From Dysgonamonadaceae bacterium (GTDB lineage: Bacteria; Bacteroidota; Bacteroidia; Bacteroidales; Azobacteroidaceae): a stretch of 21,838 bases of DNA. The position numbers were made by a program, and so were the translations under genes. Shown here one piece after another: positions 1-6,280 of the stretch. Each line of letters opens with the position of its first letter. Position 1 is the stretch's first letter. The notes beneath the pieces were generated by a model, which was not told the DNA's origin, did not search any database, and worked only from the letters and a program-made list of their open reading frames with translations. The stretch spans positions 1-21,838 of the forward strand of contig JAITAH010000299.1 in assembly GCA_031284225.1 (NCBI GenBank), read 5' to 3'.

Positions 1-125
1 AAATTCAAGCCATTACCGGCATTGGTTTAATCGGGCACATCACCGAAGCGGACGAAGGCGCTCATTTGATAGCACGCGACGGCACGCACGTTCCATTGGT
101 GGCGCAGGGATGGACGCAGGGGTAA
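1..125 (+). CDS. thiL: C-terminal end of probable thiamine-monophosphate kinase (partial)
   Basis: The gene enters from the left edge and its reading frame starts at base 3, giving 40 codons before TAA at 123-125. The tail contains GLIGHITEADEGAHLI and ends LVAQGWTQG. This pattern of a short beta strand, 'GHITE', an acidic turn and 'xAQGW' near the C-terminus is what I recall from Bacteroidota ThiL proteins. ThiL phosphorylates thiamine monophosphate to the pyrophosphate cofactor in the cytoplasm. It has the PurM/SelD/ThiL fold, so another member of that superfamily (SelD or an AIR-synthase-like protein) is the main alternative. Only the tail is visible, so no ATP- or metal-binding residues can be checked. 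Confidence 0.55.
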   Translation, partial: IQAITGIGLIGHITEADEGAHLIARDGTHVPLVAQGWTQG

Positions 126-148
126 AAAAGGCCGTTCTTCATCGCACA

Positions 149-167
149 ATAATGCAAAGGCATTTTA
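149..167 (+). terminator. weak hairpin with T-rich tail after the thiL-like gene
   Basis: AATGC-AAAG-GCATT (151-164) can fold into a 5-bp stem with a 4-nt loop, and TTATTC follows. It lies 25 bp after the stop codon of the upstream gene, where a terminator would be expected. The stem is short and has only two G-C pairs, so the call is tentative. Confidence 0.3.
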
Positions 168-210
168 TTCGTCATTGAACCAAGTTCAATTGACCAGATT
201 CAATGACGAA
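168..210. terminator. 12-bp perfect inverted repeat between convergent genes, possible bidirectional terminator
   Basis: TTCGTCATTGAA (168-179) and TTCAATGACGAA (199-210) are exact reverse complements around 19 bases. On the plus strand the repeat is followed by ATCGGATTTTT. It sits between the thiL-like gene (plus) and the fimbrillin-like gene (minus), which converge here. A third related copy, TTCAATTGAC at 185-194, lies in the loop and could pair with the left arm instead. There is no long T run on either side, so terminator function is inferred from position and stem quality. Confidence 0.45.
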
Positions 211-219
211 ATCGGATTT

Positions 220-2061
220 TTAAGGCTGTGATTCACTCTTGATACACCGGACGGGCCGACCGTTCTGGCGACTGCTGCCGACACCCGTTCGCACGGAGGA
301 AATATAATAGTACAAGACGTAGGCATAAAGATCTGCACCTATATAGTAGGCTGACCCACTCCAATAGGTACCGTAAGTGCCTACATCGGACAATGTACCC
401 GGGGCGACCGTTGACTGCGGGTCGCCTACGCGAAAGCCCGACGCGGGAAAAACCGCTTTCAAATAGGTGGCAAAACCGGCTCCGGAATTAAAATCAAGCA
501 CATCCTTACCGGTCGCATCCGAAACGGTAACGCCTTGAAAGAGCGCATTCTGCGTATTCTTATCATCCCTTCCCTTATACCAGCCGATGGCAGCGGATTG
601 AGTCGCCCAGTTGTATGTGCTGTCTTTCCAGCCGCCAAATTCGCTCGACAGAGGCAGGCGATAGTTTTTAAGCGCGGAATTTTGGGTCGTTTTGCTGATA
701 TACTGGCAGATATCTCCCTTGTATTTCAAATAAACAGCATCCGTATTGCGATCAGCATCGATCAGGTAAGAGTCATCCCGACTTATACTGGTATGAGCAT
801 TATTCATATAAGGAATAATATTACTATTGTCTCTCCAGCCGCCGATCCAGCCTTTCGATGCAGCAGTGCAGGACGACCAGGAAGAGGCAGTGGGATTGCT
901 TGAAACATAGTTAGGAACGTAAATCGTCGTTCGGTTAGGGTCATACATTGCATCGACCGGCGAAACGCCTACCAGCGATCCCCACTTGAACTGAACGCCC
1001 TGATAGTAGCACGCCGGACCAGTATAACCGGCCGGCTCAAAGGTCAGCTGCGTACCATCCCAGTAAATGTTCGATCCCGCCCAAATGCCTTTATGGATAA
1101 TCATCTTCAAAAAGTATGATTTGGAGGGATCCAGCATTTTCGCAAACTTAACCGAAATATTGGATGAAACGTTCTCCTTGATATCCTTGATAGTCAGTGA
1201 AGTAATAATCATATTAATCGGATTGTCTTTTTCCGTATAAACGATGCTGTAATCACTCGTAACACTGTTTGACCCCATGTCCATCCAACCGGTAAAGGCC
1301 TGGGGTGCAGCAACATTCTTCTTAGCAAGCATACCATTCGCCACCGTCAACCGTCCGGTGTAATTAGAAGACATCTGAGCCTTAATATCCGTAATCACAG
1401 GACTTGTACCCCCCATAATCGTTGTATTCACCTTTACTCGTGTAAACAGATGGCTCAACGATACATTAATTCTGCTTCCAGTGGTATTTATCGTTGCAGT
1501 CGCCGTTCCCCAAAGCAAATCAAAATTAGGAGTAACTTCTACGGTTTTATCATAAGCCGGCGCTGACGCCGTTGTATTGTTCGAATAAATCACAAACTTA
1601 TATTGTTGACCTGTAATCAACGGGAATGCATCACCGGCTACATCGGTTGTAGCTGCATCGTAGGTATATTCCTTATCTGCGATATATTTATCATTCTTAT
1701 CATAAACGACCATCCGGAATTTCGCGCCATTCACAATAGCATCATAGGAGGCCCGAATGGGTGGAGCAGATTCCTCCATGAGGGTTGATTCCAGATACCA
1801 CCCGTTGCTCAACGCTTGTTCTACGGTTTCTAATACTTTCCCGGCGCCTCCCTCGCTACGAATTACCGTTTCATCGCCCGGATAATTTATCCCGCTTATC
1901 GAAAAGCGTACCGGTACCGTGCTGTCCTGCGGCACATCTTCCTTTTCGCACGAACTTAACAGGAATGTTATACTACACAACAATCCCAGTATGATAATCA
2001 AACAGCATGTGTAATGCCTTATCGACAACTTGTCGAATATTGTTTTTTCTTCCATTTCCAT
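220..2061 (-). CDS. fimbrillin-like surface lipoprotein with C-terminal FISUMP-like domain
   Basis: This 613-residue protein starts with a long hydrophobic signal (about residues 19-37) ending in the lipobox LLSSC, so Cys38 should be the lipidated residue. The acidic CEKED stretch after it suits a surface-sorted lipoprotein. Residues from about 45 to 340 resemble the fimbrillin-like (Mfa-like) beta-sandwich family: 'VRFSISG' start, then a region rich in T, N, V and Y. The last 250 residues look like a Fibrobacter major-paralogous (FISUMP) domain: YRLPLSSEFGGW, YWSGSAYY, and the closing NGRPVRCIK. Such proteins are thought to be fimbrial tip or adhesin components in Bacteroidales; the ligand is unknown. 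Met1 and Met3 both fit as start; the A-rich leader at 2062-2106 favours Met1. It follows the small peptide gene at 2142-2327 by 80 bp, probably in one transcript. Confidence 0.75.
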   Translation of the reverse strand: MEMEEKTIFDKLSIRHYTCCLIIILGLLCSITFLLSSCEKEDVPQDSTVPVRFSISGINYPGDETVIRSEGGAGKVLETVEQALSNGWYLESTLMEESAPPIRASYDAIVNGAKFRMVVYDKNDKYIADKEYTYDAATTDVAGDAFPLITGQQYKFVIYSNNTTASAPAYDKTVEVTPNFDLLWGTATATINTTGSRINVSLSHLFTRVKVNTTIMGGTSPVITDIKAQMSSNYTGRLTVANGMLAKKNVAAPQAFTGWMDMGSNSVTSDYSIVYTEKDNPINMIITSLTIKDIKENVSSNISVKFAKMLDPSKSYFLKMIIHKGIWAGSNIYWDGTQLTFEPAGYTGPACYYQGVQFKWGSLVGVSPVDAMYDPNRTTIYVPNYVSSNPTASSWSSCTAASKGWIGGWRDNSNIIPYMNNAHTSISRDDSYLIDADRNTDAVYLKYKGDICQYISKTTQNSALKNYRLPLSSEFGGWKDSTYNWATQSAAIGWYKGRDDKNTQNALFQGVTVSDATGKDVLDFNSGAGFATYLKAVFPASGFRVGDPQSTVAPGTLSDVGTYGTYWSGSAYYIGADLYAYVLYYYISSVRTGVGSSRQNGRPVRCIKSESQP

Positions 2062-2106
2062 AATCTTTTCTTTTTAATTTTTTTCTTTCATTTTAACACT
2101 TTATTG
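2062..2106 (-). promoter_or_regulatory. A-rich translation leader of the fimbrillin-like gene
   Basis: Read on the minus strand this stretch contains AATAAAGTG, AAATGAAA and AAAAAAATTAAAAAGA just before ATGGAA. Nearly the same words, in the same order, precede the small peptide gene at 2328-2357. Bacteroidota ribosomes rely little on Shine-Dalgarno pairing and favour A-rich leaders, so this is likely a translation-enhancing leader. No Shine-Dalgarno site is visible. Confidence 0.45.
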
Positions 2107-2141
2107 CAAACGACAATAACATTTCACTCCCGGTAATAACC

Positions 2142-2327
2142 TTAATCCCATATAATATAAATATCGCCGCTTTCATCGAGAGCGCCGTCCACCACCTCGT
2201 CATTTTCCCAGGGCGACAATTGAGTCGATACCCCGGATGAAGCAGTACCCGCTATACATTCTTCCAAAATCACTTCACGGACTTCTACCTTGGGAGGAAG
2301 ATAATTTTTTTTCATTTTCTTTTCCAT
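2142..2327 (-). CDS. small peptide gene upstream of the fimbrillin-like gene, function unknown
   Basis: It encodes 61 residues, or 57 if Met5 is the start. The peptide begins KKNYLPPKVEVREVILEE and ends in an acidic part with SPWENDEVVDGALDESGD. No signal peptide or membrane helix is visible. Short Bacteroidota peptides with the pattern 'MKKxYxxPKxEVxxI' and a central PWE are, as far as I recall, common beside fimbrillin-like or cell-surface lipoprotein genes, but have no agreed function. It might be a chaperone, a regulator of assembly, or a ribosomally made precursor; none of these can be shown here. The gene has its own A-rich leader nearly identical to that of the next gene, which supports real translation. 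I cannot name it. Confidence 0.6.
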   Translation of the reverse strand: MEKKMKKNYLPPKVEVREVILEECIAGTASSGVSTQLSPWENDEVVDGALDESGDIYIIWD

Positions 2328-2357
2328 CTTTTTAATTTTTTTTCATTTCACTTTATT
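2328..2357 (-). promoter_or_regulatory. A-rich translation leader of the small peptide gene
   Basis: On the minus strand the leader reads AATAAAGTGAAATGAAA then AAAAATTAAAAAG directly before ATGGAA. It matches the leader of the following fimbrillin-like gene (2062-2106) apart from small gaps. There is no Shine-Dalgarno site. Confidence 0.45.
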
Positions 2358-3029
2358 TTTCTTTTACCTTATTTTAAAATCGTTTTCACACGCTAAAATG
2401 TGTCAATCATTAATTAGATTAAGTCTGTCTCTCTTTGCCGCGAATAATTGATACGAATCCCTGTAACCGGATTCCACTATTTATTCAAATACATTTCACC
2501 ACTCATCCACAGAGGGTTCTTTAAGCTAATAGCAGAATTATCATTTCCAATGACTATGAAAATTTTCCTTCCGGATTTTTTCTAAGAAGAAACTCAACGC
2601 AGGGTTGGATACAACAGGACTACATTCAAAAAAAACAGTCTATCATCAAAAACTAAAAATTTAGATAATACTATTTTTTTGTTATTTAATGAATTGTTCT
2701 TCCCGTCATATATTTTTCTACAGACTGCCAAGTTCTTTCTATATTAAACATTTTATTCATTGTTTGTATAAATTTTTATAAAATATTTCATTCTAATTCT
2801 AAAAAATAATTGCGACTACAAAGTAAAAGCATTTCCTCAAGTTATACAAATATTTTACAAATATTTTTATAAAATATATTTAAAATATTCATTACTATTT
2901 CATCATTTATATGATTTTTATACAGGGGTTATATATATCTTATGTAGATCCGAGAATGCTCAAAATCCGGAAACAACCGGCAAAGAGCGCAAAACGTTCC
3001 ATCGTTAATGGATCCGTAATGCTCGGATT
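2358..3029. other. 670-bp AT-rich non-coding region
   Basis: No convincing gene is present on either strand. About 2640-2935 is very AT-rich, with a 15-bp direct repeat, ATTTTTATAAAATAT, at 2772-2786 and 2863-2877. A perfect 6-bp inverted repeat, GAATCC and GGATTC around 8 bases, lies at 2455-2474. The promoter of the minus-strand peptide/fimbrillin unit should lie here, but I found no box fitting TAnnTTTG with a partner at -33. Near 2940-3028 short complementary words (ATCCGAG at 2948-2954, CTCGGAT at 3022-3028) flank the end of the next minus-strand gene. Confidence 0.6.
2455..2474. repeat. 6-bp inverted repeat with 8-nt loop in the intergenic region
   Basis: GAATCC, CTGTAACC, GGATTC form a perfect short hairpin about 130 bp upstream of the small peptide gene. 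It has no T tract on either side, so it is not a standard terminator. It could be an operator or part of a structured leader of the minus-strand transcript. Confidence 0.3.
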
Positions 3030-3245
3030 TTAAAGCAGGTTTTGACTGAATCCGGCTTCTTTGATAATTTCAACGGCCCGCTTCACATCCCAGTCGCGAA
3101 TGGAGAGTCTGACGCCGCTTCCCGGTGCAATAATGGCAGAATCGGTATGATTCAGGGAATACTTGATTTTCTCGGCCAATAAAATACTTTCCAACACAAA
3201 TGCCTCGCTGGGAAAAGTAAAAATTGCTACATCGATCAGTTTCAT
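3030..3245 (-). CDS. DUF2007-like small protein (putative signal-transducing protein)
   Basis: The product is 71 residues if translation starts at the ATG at 3243-3245. It begins MKLIDVAIFTFPSEAFVLES and continues with a helix (LLAEKIKYSL), a turn with IIAPGSGVRLSIRD, and a final helix (VKRAVEIIKEAGF). This beta-alpha-beta layout, with 'xxFxxxxEAxxxxxxLxxxxI' followed by 'GVxLxVxxxDxxxAxxIL', fits the DUF2007 family, a small fold related to ACT or PII-like domains whose role is unknown. A start 5 codons further upstream is possible, but it would bury a strong Shine-Dalgarno site inside the gene. It is divergent from lon. Confidence 0.75.
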   Translation of the reverse strand: MKLIDVAIFTFPSEAFVLESILLAEKIKYSLNHTDSAIIAPGSGVRLSIRDWDVKRAVEIIKEAGFSQNLL

Positions 3246-3248
3246 GTT

Positions 3249-3258
3249 CCTTCCTCCC
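3249..3258 (-). promoter_or_regulatory. strong Shine-Dalgarno site that fixes the start of the DUF2007-like gene
   Basis: On the minus strand GGGAGGAAGG ends 3 bases before the ATG at 3245, and its GGAGG core is 7 bases from it. This is the only textbook Shine-Dalgarno site I see in the window. It sets the start at Met6 of the longest open frame. Confidence 0.7.
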
Positions 3259-3312
3259 AAAATTATTTTAGATTTGTTACTAATATAACATCCATATTTG
3301 CCTAAAAGTTCC

Positions 3313-3320
3313 TATATTTG
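3313..3320 (+). promoter_or_regulatory. candidate -7 promoter box for lon
   Basis: TATATTTG matches the Bacteroidota -7 consensus TAnnTTTG, 62 bp before the lon start codon. I found no TTTG at the usual 19-21 bp upstream, so only half of the promoter is supported. The inverted sequence CAAATATA at 3368-3375 gives the same box for the divergent gene, also without a -33 partner. Confidence 0.35.
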
Positions 3321-3382
3321 GCATGGAAATTGTCTTATACAAATTCATAAATGCTTGAAAAATCGGACAAATATACAAAAAA

Positions 3383-5761
3383 ATGAATGATATACTTGTA
3401 CAGTCGATGGAAATAACGATCGATAAAAAACCTGTTTCTCCGGAAGAAATGGAAAAAGAAATGCCCATTTTACCGTTGATGAATTTATTATTTTTTCCTC
3501 ACGTCCCCACCCCCATTTCTATCGGACGTACCAAATCGCTGAAACTGGTGCAGGATCTGCAAAAGAAAGATGGCTATATCGGCGTTTTCTGTCAGAAAGA
3601 TACGGACCGCGAAGATCCGGGGTATGACGATTTATACCCGGTAGGCCTGATTGCCAAGGTGATCAATGTCTCGAAGGAAGAAAACGACAGCACTTCCGTC
3701 ATCCTGATGGGCGAAAATCGGGTGCATTTAGACGAAATCACGGCAACCGAACCCTATCTCTCCGGCCGCTTTTCGCTGCTGGAAACCATTTCTCCCCCAA
3801 AATCAGACAAGGAATTCAAGGAACAGCAAAAAGCGATCAAGGATAAGATTACGCATATCCTCACGGCTAAAATCACGCTGCCTCAATTTGTTCTTGAATC
3901 GCTTCAAACTTCAAAAGATTACAATTACATGGCCAATCTCGCTTTTACGATCGTCGAGGCAAGCATCGAAAGCAAACATGAAGTTTTAGCCTGCAACGAT
4001 CTGAAAGAGCGATACAACCGCTTACTTTCTCTGCTCGACCACGAATTGCAATTGCTGGAAATCAAGGAATCGATTCGCCGGAAAACCCAGGTCGATATTA
4101 ATAACCAGCAACGGGAATATTTCCTGCAACAGGAAATGAAAAATATCCAGGAAGCTTTGGGCGGAAATATCCACGATATCGAACTCAAAGAAATCAAAGC
4201 AAAGGCCGAAAAAATCAATTTTACGCCCGACCAGCGCCTGTATTTCGAGAAAGAATTGAAAAAATTAGAAAGCCTGCATCCACATTCGCCGGATTATTCC
4301 ACGCAAATGTCGTATATCCAAACCATTCTGGCGCTGCCGTGGAACAGTTATACAAAAGATAATTTCAACTTGGAACGGGCGAAAAAAATACTGGACAGAG
4401 ATCATTTCGGACTCGACAAGGTGAAAGACCGCATCCTCGAACATCTGGCCGTGTTGAAGCTGAAAGGCGATATGAAATCGCCCATCCTCTGTTTGACAGG
4501 CCCTCCGGGCGTGGGGAAAACTTCGCTCGGAAAGTCCATTGCCGATGCGCTGAACCGAAAATACATCCGCATGTCGCTCGGCGGCTTGCACGATGAAGCG
4601 GAAATCCGCGGACATCGCCGTACCTATATCGGGGCAATGCCCGGCCGGATTATCCACAGCATCCAGAAAGCCGGTTCGTCCAACCCGGTCGTCATCCTGG
4701 ACGAAATCGACAAGGTGGGACACGATTATAAAGGCGATCCGGCAGCGGCTTTGCTGGAAGTGCTGGATCCTGAACAAAATTCCGCTTTTCACGACAATTA
4801 TCTGGATATGGATTTCGACCTCTCCAAAGTTCTCTTCATCGCTACCGCCAATACCTTGACGACCGTTTCCCAACCCCTCATCGACCGTATGGAGCTGATT
4901 CACGTGAGCGGTTACATTTTGGAAGAGAAAGCGGAAATCGCCCGGAAACACCTCTTGCCGACGCAGTTAGAAAATCACGGAATCCCGAAAGCGCAATTCG
5001 ATATCCCGAAGAAAACCCTGTATGCGCTTATCGAATCCTATACCCGCGAATCGGGCGTGCGGGAACTGAACAAAAAAATCGCCAAAGTGTTGCGTAAAAT
5101 TGCACGCGCCATTGCCGAAGAATCCGATTATCCCCGTAAATTACGCATCGAAGATTTGCCCGAATATTTAGGCCCCGTCGAATACACCAAAGAAAAATAC
5201 GAAGGAAACCAATACATCGGCGTCGTTACCGGCCTGGCCTGGACGGCGGTGGGCGGCGAAATACTGCTTATTGAAGTCAGCTTGAGCAAGGGAAAAGGCG
5301 CCAAGCTGACGCTGACCGGCAATTTGGGCGATGTGATGAAAGAATCGGCCATCCTGTCTTTAGAATACATCAAAGCCCATGCGGCGGACCTGAACATTCC
5401 CGAAACCCGGTTTGAGGAGTGGAATGTGCACATCCATGTTCCCGAAGGAGCCATTCCCAAAGACGGTCCCAGCGCCGGAATCACCATGACCACTGCGCTG
5501 ATTTCGGCCTTCACGCAACGCAAAGTCAGATCCCACCTGGCCATGACCGGCGAAATGACGCTTCGCGGCAGAGTGCTTCCTGTAGGCGGCATTAAGGAAA
5601 AAATTCTGGCTGCCAAGCGCGCCGGCATCCGGGAAATTATCCTGAGCGGCGAAAACAGGCGGCACATCGAAGAAATCAATGCTTTGTATCTCAAAGGATT
5701 GCAATTCCATTATGCGAACGATATTCAGGATGTGCTGGCGATCGCTTTGATGGGGGATTGA
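3383..5761 (+). CDS. lon: ATP-dependent Lon protease
   Basis: The 792-residue protein has the full Lon layout: N-terminal substrate-binding domain (about 27-230, starting with [14 protein letters not shown]), a helical linker, AAA+ ATPase, and C-terminal protease domain. The Walker A motif GPPGVGKT starts at Gly373 and Walker B is [10 protein letters not shown]. The protease domain carries PKDGPSAG with catalytic Ser697, and GGIKEK with Lys740 43 residues later, the spacing expected for the Ser-Lys dyad. Lon degrades misfolded and some regulatory proteins in the cytoplasm. Length is within the usual 780-830 range. ATG at 3383 is chosen; Met9 is a possible alternative. It is divergent from the DUF2007-like gene and convergent with the DUF4469 fragment 25 bp after its stop. 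Confidence 0.97.
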   Translation: MNDILVQSMEITIDKKPVSPEEMEKEMPILPLMNLLFFPHVPTPISIGRTKSLKLVQDLQKKDGYIGVFCQKDTDREDPGYDDLYPVGLIAKVINVSKEENDSTSVILMGENRVHLDEITATEPYLSGRFSLLETISPPKSDKEFKEQQKAIKDKITHILTAKITLPQFVLESLQTSKDYNYMANLAFTIVEASIESKHEVLACNDLKERYNRLLSLLDHELQLLEIKESIRRKTQVDINNQQREYFLQQEMKNIQEALGGNIHDIELKEIKAKAEKINFTPDQRLYFEKELKKLESLHPHSPDYSTQMSYIQTILALPWNSYTKDNFNLERAKKILDRDHFGLDKVKDRILEHLAVLKLKGDMKSPILCLTGPPGVGKTSLGKSIADALNRKYIRMSLGGLHDEAEIRGHRRTYIGAMPGRIIHSIQKAGSSNPVVILDEIDKVGHDYKGDPAAALLEVLDPEQNSAFHDNYLDMDFDLSKVLFIATANTLTTVSQPLIDRMELIHVSGYILEEKAEIARKHLLPTQLENHGIPKAQFDIPKKTLYALIESYTRESGVRELNKKIAKVLRKIARAIAEESDYPRKLRIEDLPEYLGPVEYTKEKYEGNQYIGVVTGLAWTAVGGEILLIEVSLSKGKGAKLTLTGNLGDVMKESAILSLEYIKAHAADLNIPETRFEEWNVHIHVPEGAIPKDGPSAGITMTTALISAFTQRKVRSHLAMTGEMTLRGRVLPVGGIKEKILAAKRAGIREIILSGENRRHIEEINALYLKGLQFHYANDIQDVLAIALMGD

Positions 5762-5786
5762 AATAAATAAGATAGAAAATACGGGG

Positions 5787-6188
5787 TTATTTTACCGTAA
5801 AGATCTTCTCGAAAACGGTCGAACGGGAATCTTTCAGCAAAATAGAGGTATTGCCGGAATACTGTGTCGTGATTCGCAGCGCCACCTCTTCGCTGGGCAA
5901 ATCCGGCGCAACCACCAACAGTTCAGATGGATTATTGACGACAATATCAACTGCCGGAACAGGATACTCCGGCGCCTGAGGCTCGGTACCGATAAACTCA
6001 ACGCCGACTGTGGGGTTCGTACCCACAATCCGCAGGTTGTGCCCGAAGATTTTTACCGTTCCGCCTATGGTGATGTACTGATTAGTCGTACCGCTCTTAA
6101 CGTCTTCGACATAATCCACTTTTAATTGAACAACCGGTTCTAAGTAGTATTCGTAGGAGGAATAGAGGACGCCCGGTAATTCGTTCAT
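5787..6188 (-). CDS. stand-alone DUF4469 domain protein, likely truncated (DNA-binding half missing)
   Basis: The 133-residue product contains VEDVKSGTTNQYITIGG, GHNLRIVG, VNNPSELLVVAP, and RITTQYSGN followed by SRSTVFEKIF. These match the C-terminal Ig-like DUF4469 domain of Bacteroidota proteins that normally carry an HU-like DNA-binding domain of about 100-120 residues in front. Here the open frame starts with MNELPGVLYSSYEYY and no remnant of the HU-like half is visible upstream, where the promoter of the divergent TPR gene lies instead. It may be a decayed gene or a functional stand-alone domain; the intact frame leaves both open. No promoter box was found. A short inverted repeat (GATTC and GAATC, 6189-6207) touches its start codon. 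Confidence 0.7.
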   Translation of the reverse strand: MNELPGVLYSSYEYYLEPVVQLKVDYVEDVKSGTTNQYITIGGTVKIFGHNLRIVGTNPTVGVEFIGTEPQAPEYPVPAVDIVVNNPSELLVVAPDLPSEEVALRITTQYSGNTSILLKDSRSTVFEKIFTVK

Positions 6189-6243
6189 GATTCTTAATTA
6201 ATGAATCAAAATCGGTTTTTTCTATTTAAATCATCTTTATAAA

Positions 6244-6275
6244 TTTCTTCACCCCATGAAGATTGTTTATCTTTG
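6244..6275 (+). promoter_or_regulatory. Bacteroidota-type promoter of the TPR/M16/regulator cluster
   Basis: TATCTTTG at 6268-6275 fits the -7 box TAnnTTTG exactly. TTTC at 6244-6247 is one base off the -33 box TTTG, with a 20-bp spacer. The ATG of the TPR gene follows only 5 bases after the -7 box, so the transcript would have no leader or a very short one. Confidence 0.55.
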
Positions 6276-6280
6276 CAACC

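Noticed and set aside
168..210. Inverted repeats flanking an invertible promoter of the fimbrillin-like gene
   Set aside because: The repeat lies at the 3' end of that gene, only 19 bases apart, and no matching pair surrounds the upstream region; no invertase gene is present.
535..903. 122-codon plus-strand frame opposite the fimbrillin-like gene
   Set aside because: It shows no signal peptide or family motif and sits inside a gene with a lipobox and recognisable domains.
2940..3028. ATCCGAG/CTCGGAT pair as a terminator for the DUF2007-like gene
   Set aside because: The arms are 7 bases long but 67 bases apart, and shorter hairpins in between are weak; no clear T run follows on the minus strand.
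4265..4951. 228-codon open frame antisense to lon
   Set aside because: It overlaps the conserved Lon ATPase region completely; the composition is that of a shadow frame.
6189..6207. GATTC/GAATC inverted repeat at the start of the DUF4469 gene as a defined operator
   Set aside because: Five-base arms in AT-rich sequence are easily found by chance and no related site was seen elsewhere in the window.
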